Notes: generated by a model from the letters alone, not told the origin. 64,000 bases of DNA from Streptomyces avicenniae (GCF_000719135.1 NZ_JOEK01000020.1:124001-188000); one strand, 5' to 3'; positions 35,646 through 45,464 are shown, numbered from the stretch's first letter. Numbers and translations: made by a program.

Positions 35646-36887
35646 ATGTGGACCTTGATCAGCCCGACGTACCGGGCCGACACCTACCGGGGGTGGACCC
35701 TCGCCATGGCCGGTGTGATGGTCAGCCTTCCGGCGGTCGCTGTCGCGCTCGCCGTGGGACTGGTGTCCGGCGGGTGGCCACCGGCGGTCCGCTGGGGGGG
35801 ACTTTTCGTCGCCCTCGCGGGGACGACCGCCGTCGCGGGAGCGCTCCCCGCCGTACGCCGCTGGAACATCCGGCTGGCCAACCGCGCTCTGCGTACCCGC
35901 CTGCCCGCTCCCCTCCCCGTGCCCGGACGCGCCTGGCCGGTCCGTGCGCGGACGGTCGCCTGGCTCACCCTCCATCAGGCGACGGGCTGGCTGCTGCTGA
36001 CCACCACCGTCCTGTGCGTGACGACCGCCGTCGCCCTCGGCGGCGTCTGGATCGGCGGCGGCGACGACATCACGTTCTTCACCCTCCCCGTGCACATAGC
36101 CGCAGGCCCCGCCGGAGCCTGGACAGTACCTGTCTCCGCCGCCGCCCTCCTGTCCGGCGCCCTGCTCAGCGCACTCGCCACCGCGCTGCTGCGCGCCACG
36201 GCCCCCGTGCTCCTGGGGCACGGTCCGGACGAGCGGTTCACCGCCCTGGAGACCCAGGTGCGTGAACTGGAGCAGCGCAACCGCCTCGCCCGCGAACTCC
36301 ACGACTCCGTCGGCCACACGCTCACCGCCTCCACCGTCCAGGCGGCGGTGGCGGGCGAACTGATGGAGACCGATCCCGCAGCCGCCCGCCGGGCGCTCGC
36401 GGCCATCGAGGAGTCCTGCCGCAGCGCACTCGACGACCTCGACCACGTCCTCGGCGTGCTGCGCGAGGGCCGCGCGGCCACCACCCCCGAGCACACATTG
36501 GCCGACCTCGCACCGCTCCTCGAACGCCTCCGACACACGGGCACGGACATCGATGTCCGGACGGGCGGCGATCTGACACACCTACCGGCGACGGTCTCCC
36601 GCGAGGCGTACCGCATCGTGCAGGAAGGCATGACCAACGCCCTGCGCCACGCCCCCCGGGCCCCCGTGACGCTGCGGCTCACGGCAGGATCGGACTGGCT
36701 CGCCATCGACATGGCCAACGCCCTGCCCGATCACCGTCCGCCCCGGTCACCGGCGCGGCACGGCGGACGCGGACTGGTGGGCCTGGACGAGCGGGTCCGG
36801 CTGCTCCGTGGCGAGTTCACCGCCGGACCCGGCGGTGAAGGCGGCTGGCATCTCTCCGCACGGATCCCCCTGCGGGCCGCCCCATGA
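35646..36887 (+). CDS. sensor histidine kinase (NarL-type, HisKA_3)
   Basis: This 413 aa membrane kinase has about five transmembrane helices in residues 15-190 and no large external sensor, the layout of intramembrane-sensing kinases. The phosphoacceptor lies in the HisKA_3 motif RLARELHDSVGHTLTAS (about residue 220). The ATPase part has an N-box EGMTNALRHAP and a G-box GGRGLVGLDERV. Start ATG 35646 has no ribosome site but a CATACT -10 box 7 bases upstream; GTG 35601 is an alternative that would overlap an operator. It is translationally coupled to the response regulator. Confidence 0.92.
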   Translation: MWTLISPTYRADTYRGWTLAMAGVMVSLPAVAVALAVGLVSGGWPPAVRWGGLFVALAGTTAVAGALPAVRRWNIRLANRALRTRLPAPLPVPGRAWPVRARTVAWLTLHQATGWLLLTTTVLCVTTAVALGGVWIGGGDDITFFTLPVHIAAGPAGAWTVPVSAAALLSGALLSALATALLRATAPVLLGHGPDERFTALETQVRELEQRNRLARELHDSVGHTLTASTVQAAVAGELMETDPAAARRALAAIEESCRSALDDLDHVLGVLREGRAATTPEHTLADLAPLLERLRHTGTDIDVRTGGDLTHLPATVSREAYRIVQEGMTNALRHAPRAPVTLRLTAGSDWLAIDMANALPDHRPPRSPARHGGRGLVGLDERVRLLRGEFTAGPGGEGGWHLSARIPLRAAP

Positions 36888-37558
36888 CAGGCGCCCCACT
36901 GACCCTGCTGCTCGTCGAGGACGACGAACTCACCCGCACCGGTCTGCGTACCCTGCTGTCGGCCCAGCCCGACCTCGCCGTCGTCGGGGAGGCCGCCGAC
37001 GGTGCCGAGGCCCTCCAACTCGCCACGAGCCTGCGCCCCGACGTCGTCCTGATGGACGTCCGCATGCCGCGCATGGACGGCATCGAGGCCACCCGCAGGC
37101 TCCGGGCCGACCTCGAAGTCCCCCCGAAGATCATCGTCATCACCACCTTCGAGAGCGACGACTACGTGTACGACGCCCTGCGCGCGGGCGCGGACGGCTT
37201 CATCCTCAAGCGAGCCCCCGTCGGGCAGATCGCGCACGCCGTCCGGCTCGTCGCGACGGGGGACACGCTCCTGTTCCCGGACGCCGTACGCAGGCTCGTC
37301 GCCACGCGTCCCCCCACCGCCCGTCAAGACCCCGCCGGGCCACGGCTGCCCGTGCCGCTCACCGGACGCGAGACGGACATCCTGCGTCTCATGGCCACCG
37401 GCCTGTCCAACCCGCAGATCGCCGAACACCTCACCGTCAGCATGGAGACCGTCAAGACCCATGTCAGCAACGTCCTGACCAAACTCGGCGCGCGCAACCG
37501 CACACAGGCCGTCATCCTCGCCTACGAGAGCGGCATCGTCGTCCCCGGCCAGGGGTGA
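36884..37558 (+). CDS. LuxR/NarL-family response regulator
   Basis: This 224 aa response regulator overlaps the kinase stop by ATGA. The receiver domain has acidic pocket VEDDELTR, phosphoacceptor Asp in VVLMDVRMPRMDG (about residue 56), Thr in VITTF and Lys in ILKRAP. The LuxR helix-turn-helix is LTGRETDILRLMATGLSN, then SMETVKTHVSNVLTKLG (about residues 165-205). The likely targets are the tandem palindromes at 35571-35611 and so the divergent exporter operon. Confidence 0.95.
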   Translation: MTGAPLTLLLVEDDELTRTGLRTLLSAQPDLAVVGEAADGAEALQLATSLRPDVVLMDVRMPRMDGIEATRRLRADLEVPPKIIVITTFESDDYVYDALRAGADGFILKRAPVGQIAHAVRLVATGDTLLFPDAVRRLVATRPPTARQDPAGPRLPVPLTGRETDILRLMATGLSNPQIAEHLTVSMETVKTHVSNVLTKLGARNRTQAVILAYESGIVVPGQG

Positions 37559-37685
37559 CGCCGCCGCTCCAAGGACGCCGGTCACCCGCCGCCCACCACG
37601 CCCCCACCCAGTGAAAGACTGAGGGCCGTCGCCGCGGGGGAGACCGGCCCGGGGCGAAGCCTGACGAGGGGGGAGTGGTGGACGG

Positions 37686-38840
37686 GTGCGACTGCTGCAC
37701 ACCTCCGACTGGCATCTCGGCCGCAGTTTCCACCGCGTCGGACTGCGCGACGAGCAGGAGGCGTTCCTCGACCACCTGGTCACCACCGCCCGCGCCGAAC
37801 GCGTGGACGCCGTCCTCGTCGCCGGTGACATCCACGACCGCGCCATCCCGCCGCTGCACGCCGTGCGACTCCTCGACGACGTCCTGCACCGCCTGGCCGC
37901 CCTCGACATCCCCACCGTTCTGATCTCCGGCAACCACGACTCCCCGCACCGGCTCGGCTCAGGCGCCCGCCTCATCGCCCGCGCGGGCATCCACCTGCTG
38001 ACCGACCCCGCCGACTGCGCCACACCCGTGGTCCTCACCGACGCGCACGGCGACGTCGCCGTCTACGGTCTGCCCTACCTCGAACCCGCCCTGGTCCGGG
38101 ATGAGTTCGCCGTCCCCCGGGCCGACCACGCCGCCGTGCTCGGCGCCGCCATGGACCGCGTGCGCGCCGACCTCGCCCGCCGCCCCGACGGCACCCGCTC
38201 CGTCGTCCTGGCCCACGCCTTCGTCACCGGCGGCCGTCCGTCCGACAGCGAGCGCGACATCACGGTCGGCGGCGCCTCCGCCGTACCGGTCTCGCTGTTC
38301 GACGGCATCGACTACACCGCGCTCGGGCACCTCCACGGCTGTCAGACCCTCACCGACCGCGTCCGCTACTCCGGTTCACCGCTGGCCTACTCCTTCTCCG
38401 AGGCCGGACACCGCAAGTCGCTCTGGCTCGTCGATCTCGGCCCCGCAGGACAGATCGACGCCACACGCCTCGACTGGCCCGTCCCCCGGCCCCTCGCCCG
38501 GATCAGGGGCCGACTCGACACCCTGCTCACCGATCCCGCGCTCGGCCCGCACGAGACGGCCTGGGTCGAGGCGACGCTCACGGACCCGGTCCACCCCGAG
38601 GAGCCCATGGCACGCCTGTCCGCACGCTTCCCACACGTCCTCAGCCTCGTCCACGACCCCGAGCGCGCCGACGCCACCGGCCCCGCCTCGTACGCCCAGC
38701 GCCTCAGTGGGCGGGACGACCAGCAGATCGCCGAGGACTTCGTCACGCACGTGCGCGCCGGGCAAGGCCCCGACGCGGCGGAACGCGCCGCCCTCCGCGC
38801 CGCACTCGACGCGGCCCGCGTCCGGCGGGCGGCCCGATGA
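37686..38840 (+). CDS. sbcD: exonuclease subunit SbcD
   Basis: This 384 aa Mre11-like Mn-dependent nuclease has phosphoesterase motifs HTSDWHLGRSF (residues 5-15), VAGDIHDRAIPP (about residue 45), LISGNHDSPHR (about residue 80), VVLAHAFV and LGHLHGCQ. With SbcC it processes DNA hairpins and double-strand breaks. It starts at GTG 37686 (V-R-L-L-H-T-S). Its stop overlaps the sbcC start by ATGA. Confidence 0.96.
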   Translation: MRLLHTSDWHLGRSFHRVGLRDEQEAFLDHLVTTARAERVDAVLVAGDIHDRAIPPLHAVRLLDDVLHRLAALDIPTVLISGNHDSPHRLGSGARLIARAGIHLLTDPADCATPVVLTDAHGDVAVYGLPYLEPALVRDEFAVPRADHAAVLGAAMDRVRADLARRPDGTRSVVLAHAFVTGGRPSDSERDITVGGASAVPVSLFDGIDYTALGHLHGCQTLTDRVRYSGSPLAYSFSEAGHRKSLWLVDLGPAGQIDATRLDWPVPRPLARIRGRLDTLLTDPALGPHETAWVEATLTDPVHPEEPMARLSARFPHVLSLVHDPERADATGPASYAQRLSGRDDQQIAEDFVTHVRAGQGPDAAERAALRAALDAARVRRAAR

Positions 38841-41800
38841 GGCTGCACCGGCTGACCCTGACGGCCTTCGGCCCGTTCGGCGGCACCCAGCACGTGGACT
38901 TCGACGCCCTCGCCGCCGCCGGACTCTTCCTCCTCCACGGCCCCACCGGGGCGGGCAAGACGTCCGTCCTGGACGCCGTCTGCTTCGCCCTCTACGGCAC
39001 CGTCCCAGGCGCCCGGCAGAGCAGCGGCGTCTCCCTGCGCAGCGACCACGCCGAGCCCGGAACCGCCACGGAAGTCGTCCTCGAACTGACCCTCGGCGAC
39101 CGGCGGCTGGAGATCACCCGCCGACCCGAACAGGTACGGCCCAAGCGCCGGGGCACCGGCACCACCCGCGACCGCGCCCGCACCCTCCTGCGCGAACGCG
39201 ACGCGGCCACCGCCGCCTGGCGCCCGCTCAGCGCCTCCCACCAGGAGATCGCCGACGAACTGGGCGGGCTGCTCGGCGGGATGAGCCGCGAGCAGTTCTG
39301 CCAGGTCGTCCTCCTGCCGCAGGGCGAATTCGCCCGCTTCCTGCGCGCGGGCGCCGAGGAGCGGGCCAAGCTCCTCGGCCGCCTCTTCGACACCCGCCGC
39401 TTCGCCGATGCGGAGGCACACCTCGCCACCCTGCGCGCCGAGGCCGCCGACCGGGTCCGTGAGGCCGACGAGCACCTGCGTGCCACCGCCCACCGCATCG
39501 AGCAGGCAGCCGCGTCCCTGCCCGGCGTCCCCGAAGCGCCCGGCACGGAAGGCGCCCTCGGCGACCCGGCCGACGCCGTCCTCACCTGGGCCGCCCACGC
39601 GCGCAGCACCGCGCGCGAACACCAGGACATCACCCGTGTTGCGCTCCACACCGCCGAGGCCGCCCACGCAGCCGCGGGCGAGGAGCACACGGAAACCCGC
39701 GAACGCGCCCGGCTCCGGACCCGCTTCGCCGACGCCCACCGCCGTGCGGACGCGCTCGCCGCCGCGCAGCCCGAACGGGACCGCGTCCGCCACACCCTCG
39801 ACCTCGCGCGCGCCGCCGACTCCGTGGCCCCCGCCCTCGCGCTCCGCGACGCCTCCGACGCCGACCACGAGGCCGCCGCCGAGGCCGAACGCCGCGCCCG
39901 CGCCCACCTGCCTCCCGACCTCGCCGACGCCCCTGCCCTCCAGCTCACCGACCGCGAGCGCGCCGTCCGTGAGCAACTGGGCGCGCTCGCCGCCGCAGCC
40001 CACGCCGAGAGCCGCGCCCAGCGGATCACCGCCGACCTGGCGGAACTCGACGCCGAGACGGCCGCGGAGCGTAACCTCGTCGCCGAAGAGAGCCCGCTCC
40101 TCGCCGCCTGGCCAGGAACGGCGGAACGCCTCCGGGCACGGCTCGACCTCGCCCGTGCCGCCGCCTCCCGCGCCGAGGCGCTGGCCCAGCGCCTCGAACC
40201 TGCGGAACGCCGCCTCGCCGCCGCCGACCGCCGCGACGACCTGGCCGAGGCCGTCCACGCCGCCCGCGAACGGCTCCTGCACGCCCGCGAGACCGCCGCC
40301 GACGCCTACGCCCACTGGCTCGACCTGCGTGAACGCCGTCTGCGCGGCATCGCCGCCGAACTGGCGGCGGGCCTCACCCCCGGGGAGCCCTGTGCCGTCT
40401 GCGGCTCGCCCGACCACCCGCACCCCACCCCCGCAGCCGCCGACCACGTGGACCGCGCCGACGAGGAGGCCGCGTCCGCGGCCCACCGGTCCGCCGACGA
40501 GGGCCGCGCACGCGCGGAGGCCCGGCTCGCGACACTACGCGAGCAGCGCGCGTCCGCCGCCGCGGAGGCGGGCGACGAGCCGCGCACGGCACTCGCCGCC
40601 GCCGTCACCGGCCTGCGCGCCGACCTCGACGCCGCCCGCGCCCAAGCCGCGGACGAATCCGCCGCCCGTCAAGCGCTCACGACGGCCGAGCGCGACCACG
40701 ACACCCTGCGCGACCGCATCCAGGAGACCGAACGGCGCACGGCCGCCCGAGTCTCACGGCGTACGGCCCTCGACGCGGAACGGGCCTCCCTCCTCGACGG
40801 CATCGAGCGCGCCCGCGCGGGAGCCCCCACGGTCGCCGCCCGCACGACCGAACTCGCCGCGCTGGCCGACGCGCTCGGCGCCGCCGCCGACGCGGCCCGC
40901 GCCACGGCCGAGACCGCCGACAGGCTCAAGACGGCGGACGACCGCGTCGCCACCGCAGCCTTCGGCGCCGGGTTCCCCACCCCGCGGGCCGCCGGGGAGG
41001 CGTCCCTCGACCGGGCGGAGCAGCGCGCCCTCCAAGAGCGCCTCGACAGCTGGTACGCCGAGGAGACCTCGGTCGCCGCGCTCCTCACCGAGGAGCGCGC
41101 CGCAGGACCCGCCGTGCACCTCCCCGCCGATCCCGCCGCCACCGAGGCGGCGCTCGTGGCCGCCACGGCACGGCTGCGCACGGCCGCAGCCGCCGAGGCC
41201 GCCTCCCGTGCCCGAGGAGACGCGCTCGACCAGCTCGCCGCGCGCGCCGCCGTGGATCGCGAACGGCTGGCACCGCTGCGGGCCGAGGCCAGCCGCGTCA
41301 CCCGGCTCGCCGGCCTGACGGCGGGCACGTCGCAGGAGAACGAGTACCGGATGCGCCTGGAGACCTACGTCCTGGCCGCCCGGCTCGAACAGGTCGCGGC
41401 AGCCGCGGGGACCCGCCTGCACCGCATGTCGTCCGGCCGCTACACGCTCGTCCACTCCGACGCCCGCGCGCCCCACCGGCAGCGCTCCGGGCTCGGGCTC
41501 CACATCATGGACGCCTGGACGGGCAGGGCCCGCGACACCGCCAGTCTCTCCGGCGGCGAGTCGTTCTTCGTCTCCCTGGCCCTCGCGCTCGGCCTCGCCG
41601 ACGTGGTGACCGCCGAGGCCGGTGGCATCCGCCTGGACACCCTCTTCATCGACGAGGGCTTCGGCAGCCTCGACGAGCAGTCGCTCGACGAGGTCCTCGA
41701 CGTCCTCGACGGACTGCGCGAGCACGACCGCAGCGTGGCGATCGTGAGCCACGTCCCCGACCTGCGCTCACGGGTCCCCGCGCAACTCGAAGTGGTCAAG

Positions 41801-41851
41801 TCCCGCACCGGTTCGACGCTGCGGCACCACATGGCGCCCGCGACCGCCTGA
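38837..41851 (+). CDS. sbcC: exonuclease subunit SbcC (SMC-like ATPase)
   Basis: This 1004 aa Rad50-like ATPase has N-terminal Walker A LHGPTGAGKTSVLDAV (about residue 35), long Ala/Arg/Glu-rich coiled coils (about 180-500 and 550-830) and a central zinc hook GEPCAVCGSPDHPHP (CxxC, about residue 517). The C-terminal signature is LSGGESFFVSLALALGLAD, with Walker B LDTLFIDEGFGSLD. It bridges and unwinds DNA ends for SbcD. The operon ends at a strong hairpin. Confidence 0.97.
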   Translation: MRLHRLTLTAFGPFGGTQHVDFDALAAAGLFLLHGPTGAGKTSVLDAVCFALYGTVPGARQSSGVSLRSDHAEPGTATEVVLELTLGDRRLEITRRPEQVRPKRRGTGTTRDRARTLLRERDAATAAWRPLSASHQEIADELGGLLGGMSREQFCQVVLLPQGEFARFLRAGAEERAKLLGRLFDTRRFADAEAHLATLRAEAADRVREADEHLRATAHRIEQAAASLPGVPEAPGTEGALGDPADAVLTWAAHARSTAREHQDITRVALHTAEAAHAAAGEEHTETRERARLRTRFADAHRRADALAAAQPERDRVRHTLDLARAADSVAPALALRDASDADHEAAAEAERRARAHLPPDLADAPALQLTDRERAVREQLGALAAAAHAESRAQRITADLAELDAETAAERNLVAEESPLLAAWPGTAERLRARLDLARAAASRAEALAQRLEPAERRLAAADRRDDLAEAVHAARERLLHARETAADAYAHWLDLRERRLRGIAAELAAGLTPGEPCAVCGSPDHPHPTPAAADHVDRADEEAASAAHRSADEGRARAEARLATLREQRASAAAEAGDEPRTALAAAVTGLRADLDAARAQAADESAARQALTTAERDHDTLRDRIQETERRTAARVSRRTALDAERASLLDGIERARAGAPTVAARTTELAALADALGAAADAARATAETADRLKTADDRVATAAFGAGFPTPRAAGEASLDRAEQRALQERLDSWYAEETSVAALLTEERAAGPAVHLPADPAATEAALVAATARLRTAAAAEAASRARGDALDQLAARAAVDRERLAPLRAEASRVTRLAGLTAGTSQENEYRMRLETYVLAARLEQVAAAAGTRLHRMSSGRYTLVHSDARAPHRQRSGLGLHIMDAWTGRARDTASLSGGESFFVSLALALGLADVVTAEAGGIRLDTLFIDEGFGSLDEQSLDEVLDVLDGLREHDRSVAIVSHVPDLRSRVPAQLEVVKSRTGSTLRHHMAPATA

Positions 41852-41868
41852 ACGTCCGCCGCACGGGC

Positions 41869-41900
41869 GCGGTGCGCGCGGAAACCCCCGCGCGCACCGC
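41869..41900. terminator. bidirectional hairpin terminator
   Basis: Perfect 13-bp stem GCGGTGCGCGCGG (41869-41881) with 41888-41900 and a 6-base loop, between sbcC and the convergent DUF885 gene. Confidence 0.7.
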
Positions 41901-41907
41901 GCACCCG

Positions 41908-43596
41908 TCACAGTGCCGACAGCTCGGCCACCAGGTCGTCGAGGCCCAGCGAGCCCTGCGACAGCGCCGCCATGTGCCACTTCTTGGCGTCGAACGCGTC
42001 CCCGTGCGCCGCCCTCGCGGCCTCGCGGCCCGTCAGCCAGGCACGCTCGCCCAGCTTGTAGCCGATCGCCTGGCCCGGCATGCCCAGGTAGCGCACCAGC
42101 TCACTGGCCACGAAGTCGGCGGGCCGCCCGCTGTGCCGTCCGAAGAACTCGTGCGCCAGCTCGGGCGTCCACGTCTCGCCCGGGTGGAACGGCGAGTCGT
42201 CCGGGATCGTCAGCTCCAGGTGCATGCCGATGTCGATGATGACGCGGACCGCGCGCATCATCTGGCAGTCCAGGTAACCGATGCGCTGCTCGGCGTTCTT
42301 GAGCAGGCCCAGCTCGTCCATCAGGCGCTCGGCGTACAGCGCCCAGCCCTCCAGGTTGGCGCTGACGCCGCCGACCGTCGTCTGGTAGCGCGAGAGCTGG
42401 TCCGCGACGTACACCCACTGCGCGAGCTGGAGATGGTGACCGGGCACCCCCTCGTGGTACCAGGTGGACACCAGGTCGTAGACGGGGAACTTCGTCTCGC
42501 CCAGCGTCGGCAGCCAGGTGCGCCCGGGGCGGGAGAAGTCCAGCGACGGGCTCGTGTAGTACGGGGCCGCGGCGCTGCCCGCGGGGGCGATCATCGACTC
42601 GACGCGCTTGACGGGCTCGGCCAGCTCGAAGTGCGTGCCGTCCAGCGTCTCGATGGCCTCGTCCATCAGGGACTGGAGCCACTGCCTGACGTCGGCGAGG
42701 TCCACCGTCTCGCCCTCGGTGTCCAGGTGCTTCAGCGCCTCCCAGGGGGTCGCCCCCGGGAGGATCTTCTCGGTCTCCGCCTGCATCTCGGCGTGCAGCC
42801 GGTGGAACTCGGACCAGCCGTACGCGTACGCCTCGTCCAGGTCGAGGTCCGTGCCGTTCCAGTAGCGGACCCACCGGGCGTACCGCTCGCGGCCGACGGT
42901 GTCGGGGCCGCCCTCCACCGCGGGCGCGTACACGTCGCGCAGCCAGTCCCGCAGCGCCGTGATGGCCTCGGTCGCCGCCCCCGCAGCCGTGTCCAGCTCG
43001 GAGCGCAGCGCCTCGGGGCCGTCGGCGGCGAAGTCGGCGAACCAGCTGCTGGTGCCGTCCTCGCCGCCTATCCACTCGTCCAGCTGCCCGATGACCGTGA
43101 CGACCTGGCGCGGGCCCGCGTGCAGCGAGCGGGCGAGGCCCTCGGCCAGCGAGGCCCGGTAGCCCTCCAGCGCGGCGGGCACGGCCCGCAGACGCCGGGC
43201 GATGGCGGCCCAGTCGTCCTCCGTGTCGGTCGCGGCGAGGGTGAACACACTGCGCACCGAGTGCAGGGGCGAGTGGAGGTTGCTCACCGCGCGCAGCGGT
43301 TCCCCGGCGTCGTGCACGGCCAGCTCGGCCGTCAGCCTCTCGCGCAGCAGCCTGGCGCAGCGGCGCTCCACGTCCGTGTCCGCGCCGGGCAGGCGCTCGG
43401 CCTCGGCCAGCCGCTCCAGCGTCCGCCGCTTCAGGTCGGCGAGGGCCTCCTCCCCGGCGGGGGAGTAGTCCGGCAGCGCGTCCGCCGAGGCGGCCACGCC
43501 GAGGTACGTGCCGGTGATGGGGTCGAGCTGGACGAGGGAATCGACGTACGCGTCGGCGAGCTGCCGGGGGAGCCAGGTGGTGGGATCTTCAGACAT
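41908..43596 (-). CDS. DUF885 family protein, predicted zinc peptidase-like
   Basis: This 562 aa helical protein has the family hallmark STWYHEGVPGHHLQLAQ (about residues 372-388), an HExxxHH-type cluster that could bind zinc, preceded by SLDFSRPGRTWLP and followed by NLEGWALYAERLMDELG. Length matches the family. DUF885 proteins resemble carboxypeptidase Taq/M32-like peptidases, but activity is rarely shown. Start is ATG 43596. No signal peptide, so cytosolic. Confidence 0.88.
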   Translation of the reverse strand: MSEDPTTWLPRQLADAYVDSLVQLDPITGTYLGVAASADALPDYSPAGEEALADLKRRTLERLAEAERLPGADTDVERRCARLLRERLTAELAVHDAGEPLRAVSNLHSPLHSVRSVFTLAATDTEDDWAAIARRLRAVPAALEGYRASLAEGLARSLHAGPRQVVTVIGQLDEWIGGEDGTSSWFADFAADGPEALRSELDTAAGAATEAITALRDWLRDVYAPAVEGGPDTVGRERYARWVRYWNGTDLDLDEAYAYGWSEFHRLHAEMQAETEKILPGATPWEALKHLDTEGETVDLADVRQWLQSLMDEAIETLDGTHFELAEPVKRVESMIAPAGSAAAPYYTSPSLDFSRPGRTWLPTLGETKFPVYDLVSTWYHEGVPGHHLQLAQWVYVADQLSRYQTTVGGVSANLEGWALYAERLMDELGLLKNAEQRIGYLDCQMMRAVRVIIDIGMHLELTIPDDSPFHPGETWTPELAHEFFGRHSGRPADFVASELVRYLGMPGQAIGYKLGERAWLTGREAARAAHGDAFDAKKWHMAALSQGSLGLDDLVAELSAL

Positions 43597-43712
43597 GGCC
43601 CCATCCTGATACGCCGAGGGGTGGTTCGTCACGCCCCCTCGGGCCTCTGACATGCCCGGATGGGTTCCCGGGCGGCGCCGCGCGTGATCCGCTGCCCGTA
43701 CGCCCTCCCGGG

Positions 43713-44219
43713 TCAGCCGCCTGCCGCCAGGGGCAAGGCGGCGGCGGGCAGCGCCGTGACGCGGGCGCTCAGCACGAGAGTTGACCCTTCCGTGTGCCGT
43801 TCGAGCGGCAGGCCGGTGCCGCGCATCAGGGCGGGCATGGCGGTGTCGGCCGTACTCGTCACCGTGTATACGATCTCGCGCCGTTCGCGCAGGGCGATCG
43901 CCAGCAGCGACCGCAGCATCGCCGTGCCGATTCCCCGCCGCTGCCACTCGTCCTCGACCAGCAGCGCGATCTCGGCCTCGTCGTCGTCCCACAGGAGGTG
44001 CGCCAGGCCGACGACATGGCCTGGCGTGGTCTCGGCGGCCAGGCTCCGGCCGAAGCGCGGGCTCAGGAGGTGGCCGAGGTACCGGTCCGCTTCCCCGGGC
44101 GGGCCGGGGTAGCGGTGGGCGAGGGTGAAGGCCGAGCACCGGGCGTGCATCGCCCGTGCCGCCGTGAGGTCGTCGGGACCGGCGGTCCGCAGCAGCACCG
44201 GGGTCTCCGTGCTGTCCAC
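43713..44219 (-). CDS. GNAT-family N-acetyltransferase
   Basis: This 168 aa protein has a GNAT fold with acetyl-CoA loop VEDEWQRRGIGTAML (Q/R-x-x-G-x-G/A, about residues 98-112) preceded by strand AEIALL. I favour GTG 44219 (V-D-S-T-E-T-P), because the extra 46 residues from ATG 44357 are Ser/Arg-rich and unlike a GNAT N-terminus, but neither start has a good ribosome site. The acceptor substrate is unknown. Confidence 0.8.
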   Translation of the reverse strand: MDSTETPVLLRTAGPDDLTAARAMHARCSAFTLAHRYPGPPGEADRYLGHLLSPRFGRSLAAETTPGHVVGLAHLLWDDDEAEIALLVEDEWQRRGIGTAMLRSLLAIALRERREIVYTVTSTADTAMPALMRGTGLPLERHTEGSTLVLSARVTALPAAALPLAAGG

Positions 44220-44383
44220 GCCGTCGGCCGTCCGCCGCTGTGATCCGCCCCTGATGTCCGGCGCACACGACCGGCCCGACCGGTAACCGCCCAGGGAGTC
44301 GTGGGCGGCGCGGCGCGGGAGGCGGATCGAGCTGTGCTGTGCGTCGCAGTCTGCCATGCGAGCACTGTCGTCCTCGGTTATTG

Positions 44384-44393
44384 CGTGATCACG
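44384..44393. promoter_or_regulatory. perfect palindrome CGTGATCACG
   Basis: Ten-base palindrome in the short region upstream of the GNAT gene and the divergent sigma factor gene. Possible operator; no further support. Confidence 0.25.
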
Positions 44394-44540
44394 AACAGCC
44401 TGTGACCGGAGAGTAAAGGCGGCTTACGGGGCAAATGTTCCTCTCGCTCCAGCACCACCCGCCTCAGCCCGTACCGAGGCGACGCGCGCGAGCCGTGGCC
44501 CCGGTGCGTGCGCGGCGGCGCGCTCTGATGAGATGAACGA

Positions 44541-45464
44541 GTGGCAGACGACACTTCCGCTCACCCCGGCACGCCGACCGACCCCGTGGACATCTTCGAG
44601 GCGCACCGCGGGCTGCTCTTCGGCGTGGCCTACCGGATGCTCGGCCGGGTCGGCGACGCGGAGGACGTCGTGCAGGAGTGCTGGCCGCGCTGGTCGGCCG
44701 CCGACCACGCGGCGGTCAGGGAGCCGCGCGCCTATCTGGTGCGCATCGTCAGCAGGCTCGCCATCGACCGGCTGCGGCAGCTCTCGGCCCGCCGCGAGAC
44801 CTATGTCGGTTCCTGGCTGCCCGAGCCGCTGTCCACCGACCGGGCCCTCGCCTCGCCGCACACGGCCCCGGACGGCGCTGACCACGCGGTGTTCGCCGAG
44901 ACCGTCTCCTACGCGGTGCTCGTCGTCATGGAGTCCCTCTCCCCCCTGGAGCGCGCGGTGTTCGTGCTGCGGGAGGCGTTCGGGCTGCCGTACACGGAGA
45001 TCGCGGCGGCCCTCGGGCGCGACGCCGCCGCCGTCCGGCAGCTCGCCGTCCGTGCCCGGCGGCACATGGTCGAGCGACGCCCCCGCTATACCGTGGACCC
45101 GCTGCACCAGCGCGACCTGACGGAGCGGTTCCTCGCCGCGGCCGTGGACGGGGACCTCGCAGGACTGCTGTCCCTCCTCGCCCCCGACGTCACGCTCGTC
45201 GCCGACAGCGGCGGCCTCGCCCGCGGCCCGCTGCGCGACATCACGGGCGCCGACAAGGTGGGCCGCTTCCTCATGGGCATCGGGGGCAACGCCCCTGCCG
45301 ACCCCGGCTATCGACTCACCGCGCTCAACGGCGGGTTCGGCCTGGTCGTCACCAGCGCGGGCCGACCGCACAGCTTCTTCCAGCTCGACGTCGCGGACGG
45401 CCGCGTGCAGCGCATCCTCGTCCTCACCAATCCGGAGAAGACGGCCCACCTTCCGACGGACTGA
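44541..45464 (+). CDS. ECF41-type RNA polymerase sigma factor (SigJ-like)
   Basis: This 307 aa protein contains sigma region 2 (LLFGVAYRMLGRVGDAEDVV, about residues 19-38), the linker motif WLPEPL (about 91), region 4 (LPYTEIAAALGRDAAAV), and a C-terminal SnoaL-like domain of about 120 residues with VADSGG and TNPEKTA near its ends. ECF41 factors use this domain, instead of an anti-sigma factor, to tune activity. The usual ECF41 partner gene (a COE-type carboxymuconolactone decarboxylase, oxidoreductase or epimerase) is not adjacent here. Starts at GTG 44541. Confidence 0.93.
   Translation: MADDTSAHPGTPTDPVDIFEAHRGLLFGVAYRMLGRVGDAEDVVQECWPRWSAADHAAVREPRAYLVRIVSRLAIDRLRQLSARRETYVGSWLPEPLSTDRALASPHTAPDGADHAVFAETVSYAVLVVMESLSPLERAVFVLREAFGLPYTEIAAALGRDAAAVRQLAVRARRHMVERRPRYTVDPLHQRDLTERFLAAAVDGDLAGLLSLLAPDVTLVADSGGLARGPLRDITGADKVGRFLMGIGGNAPADPGYRLTALNGGFGLVVTSAGRPHSFFQLDVADGRVQRILVLTNPEKTAHLPTD

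Noticed and set aside
42101..44268. Upstream extension and alternative frames around the DUF885 gene
   Set aside because: The added N-terminal residues upstream of 43596 are non-protein-like and run into the acetyltransferase gene.
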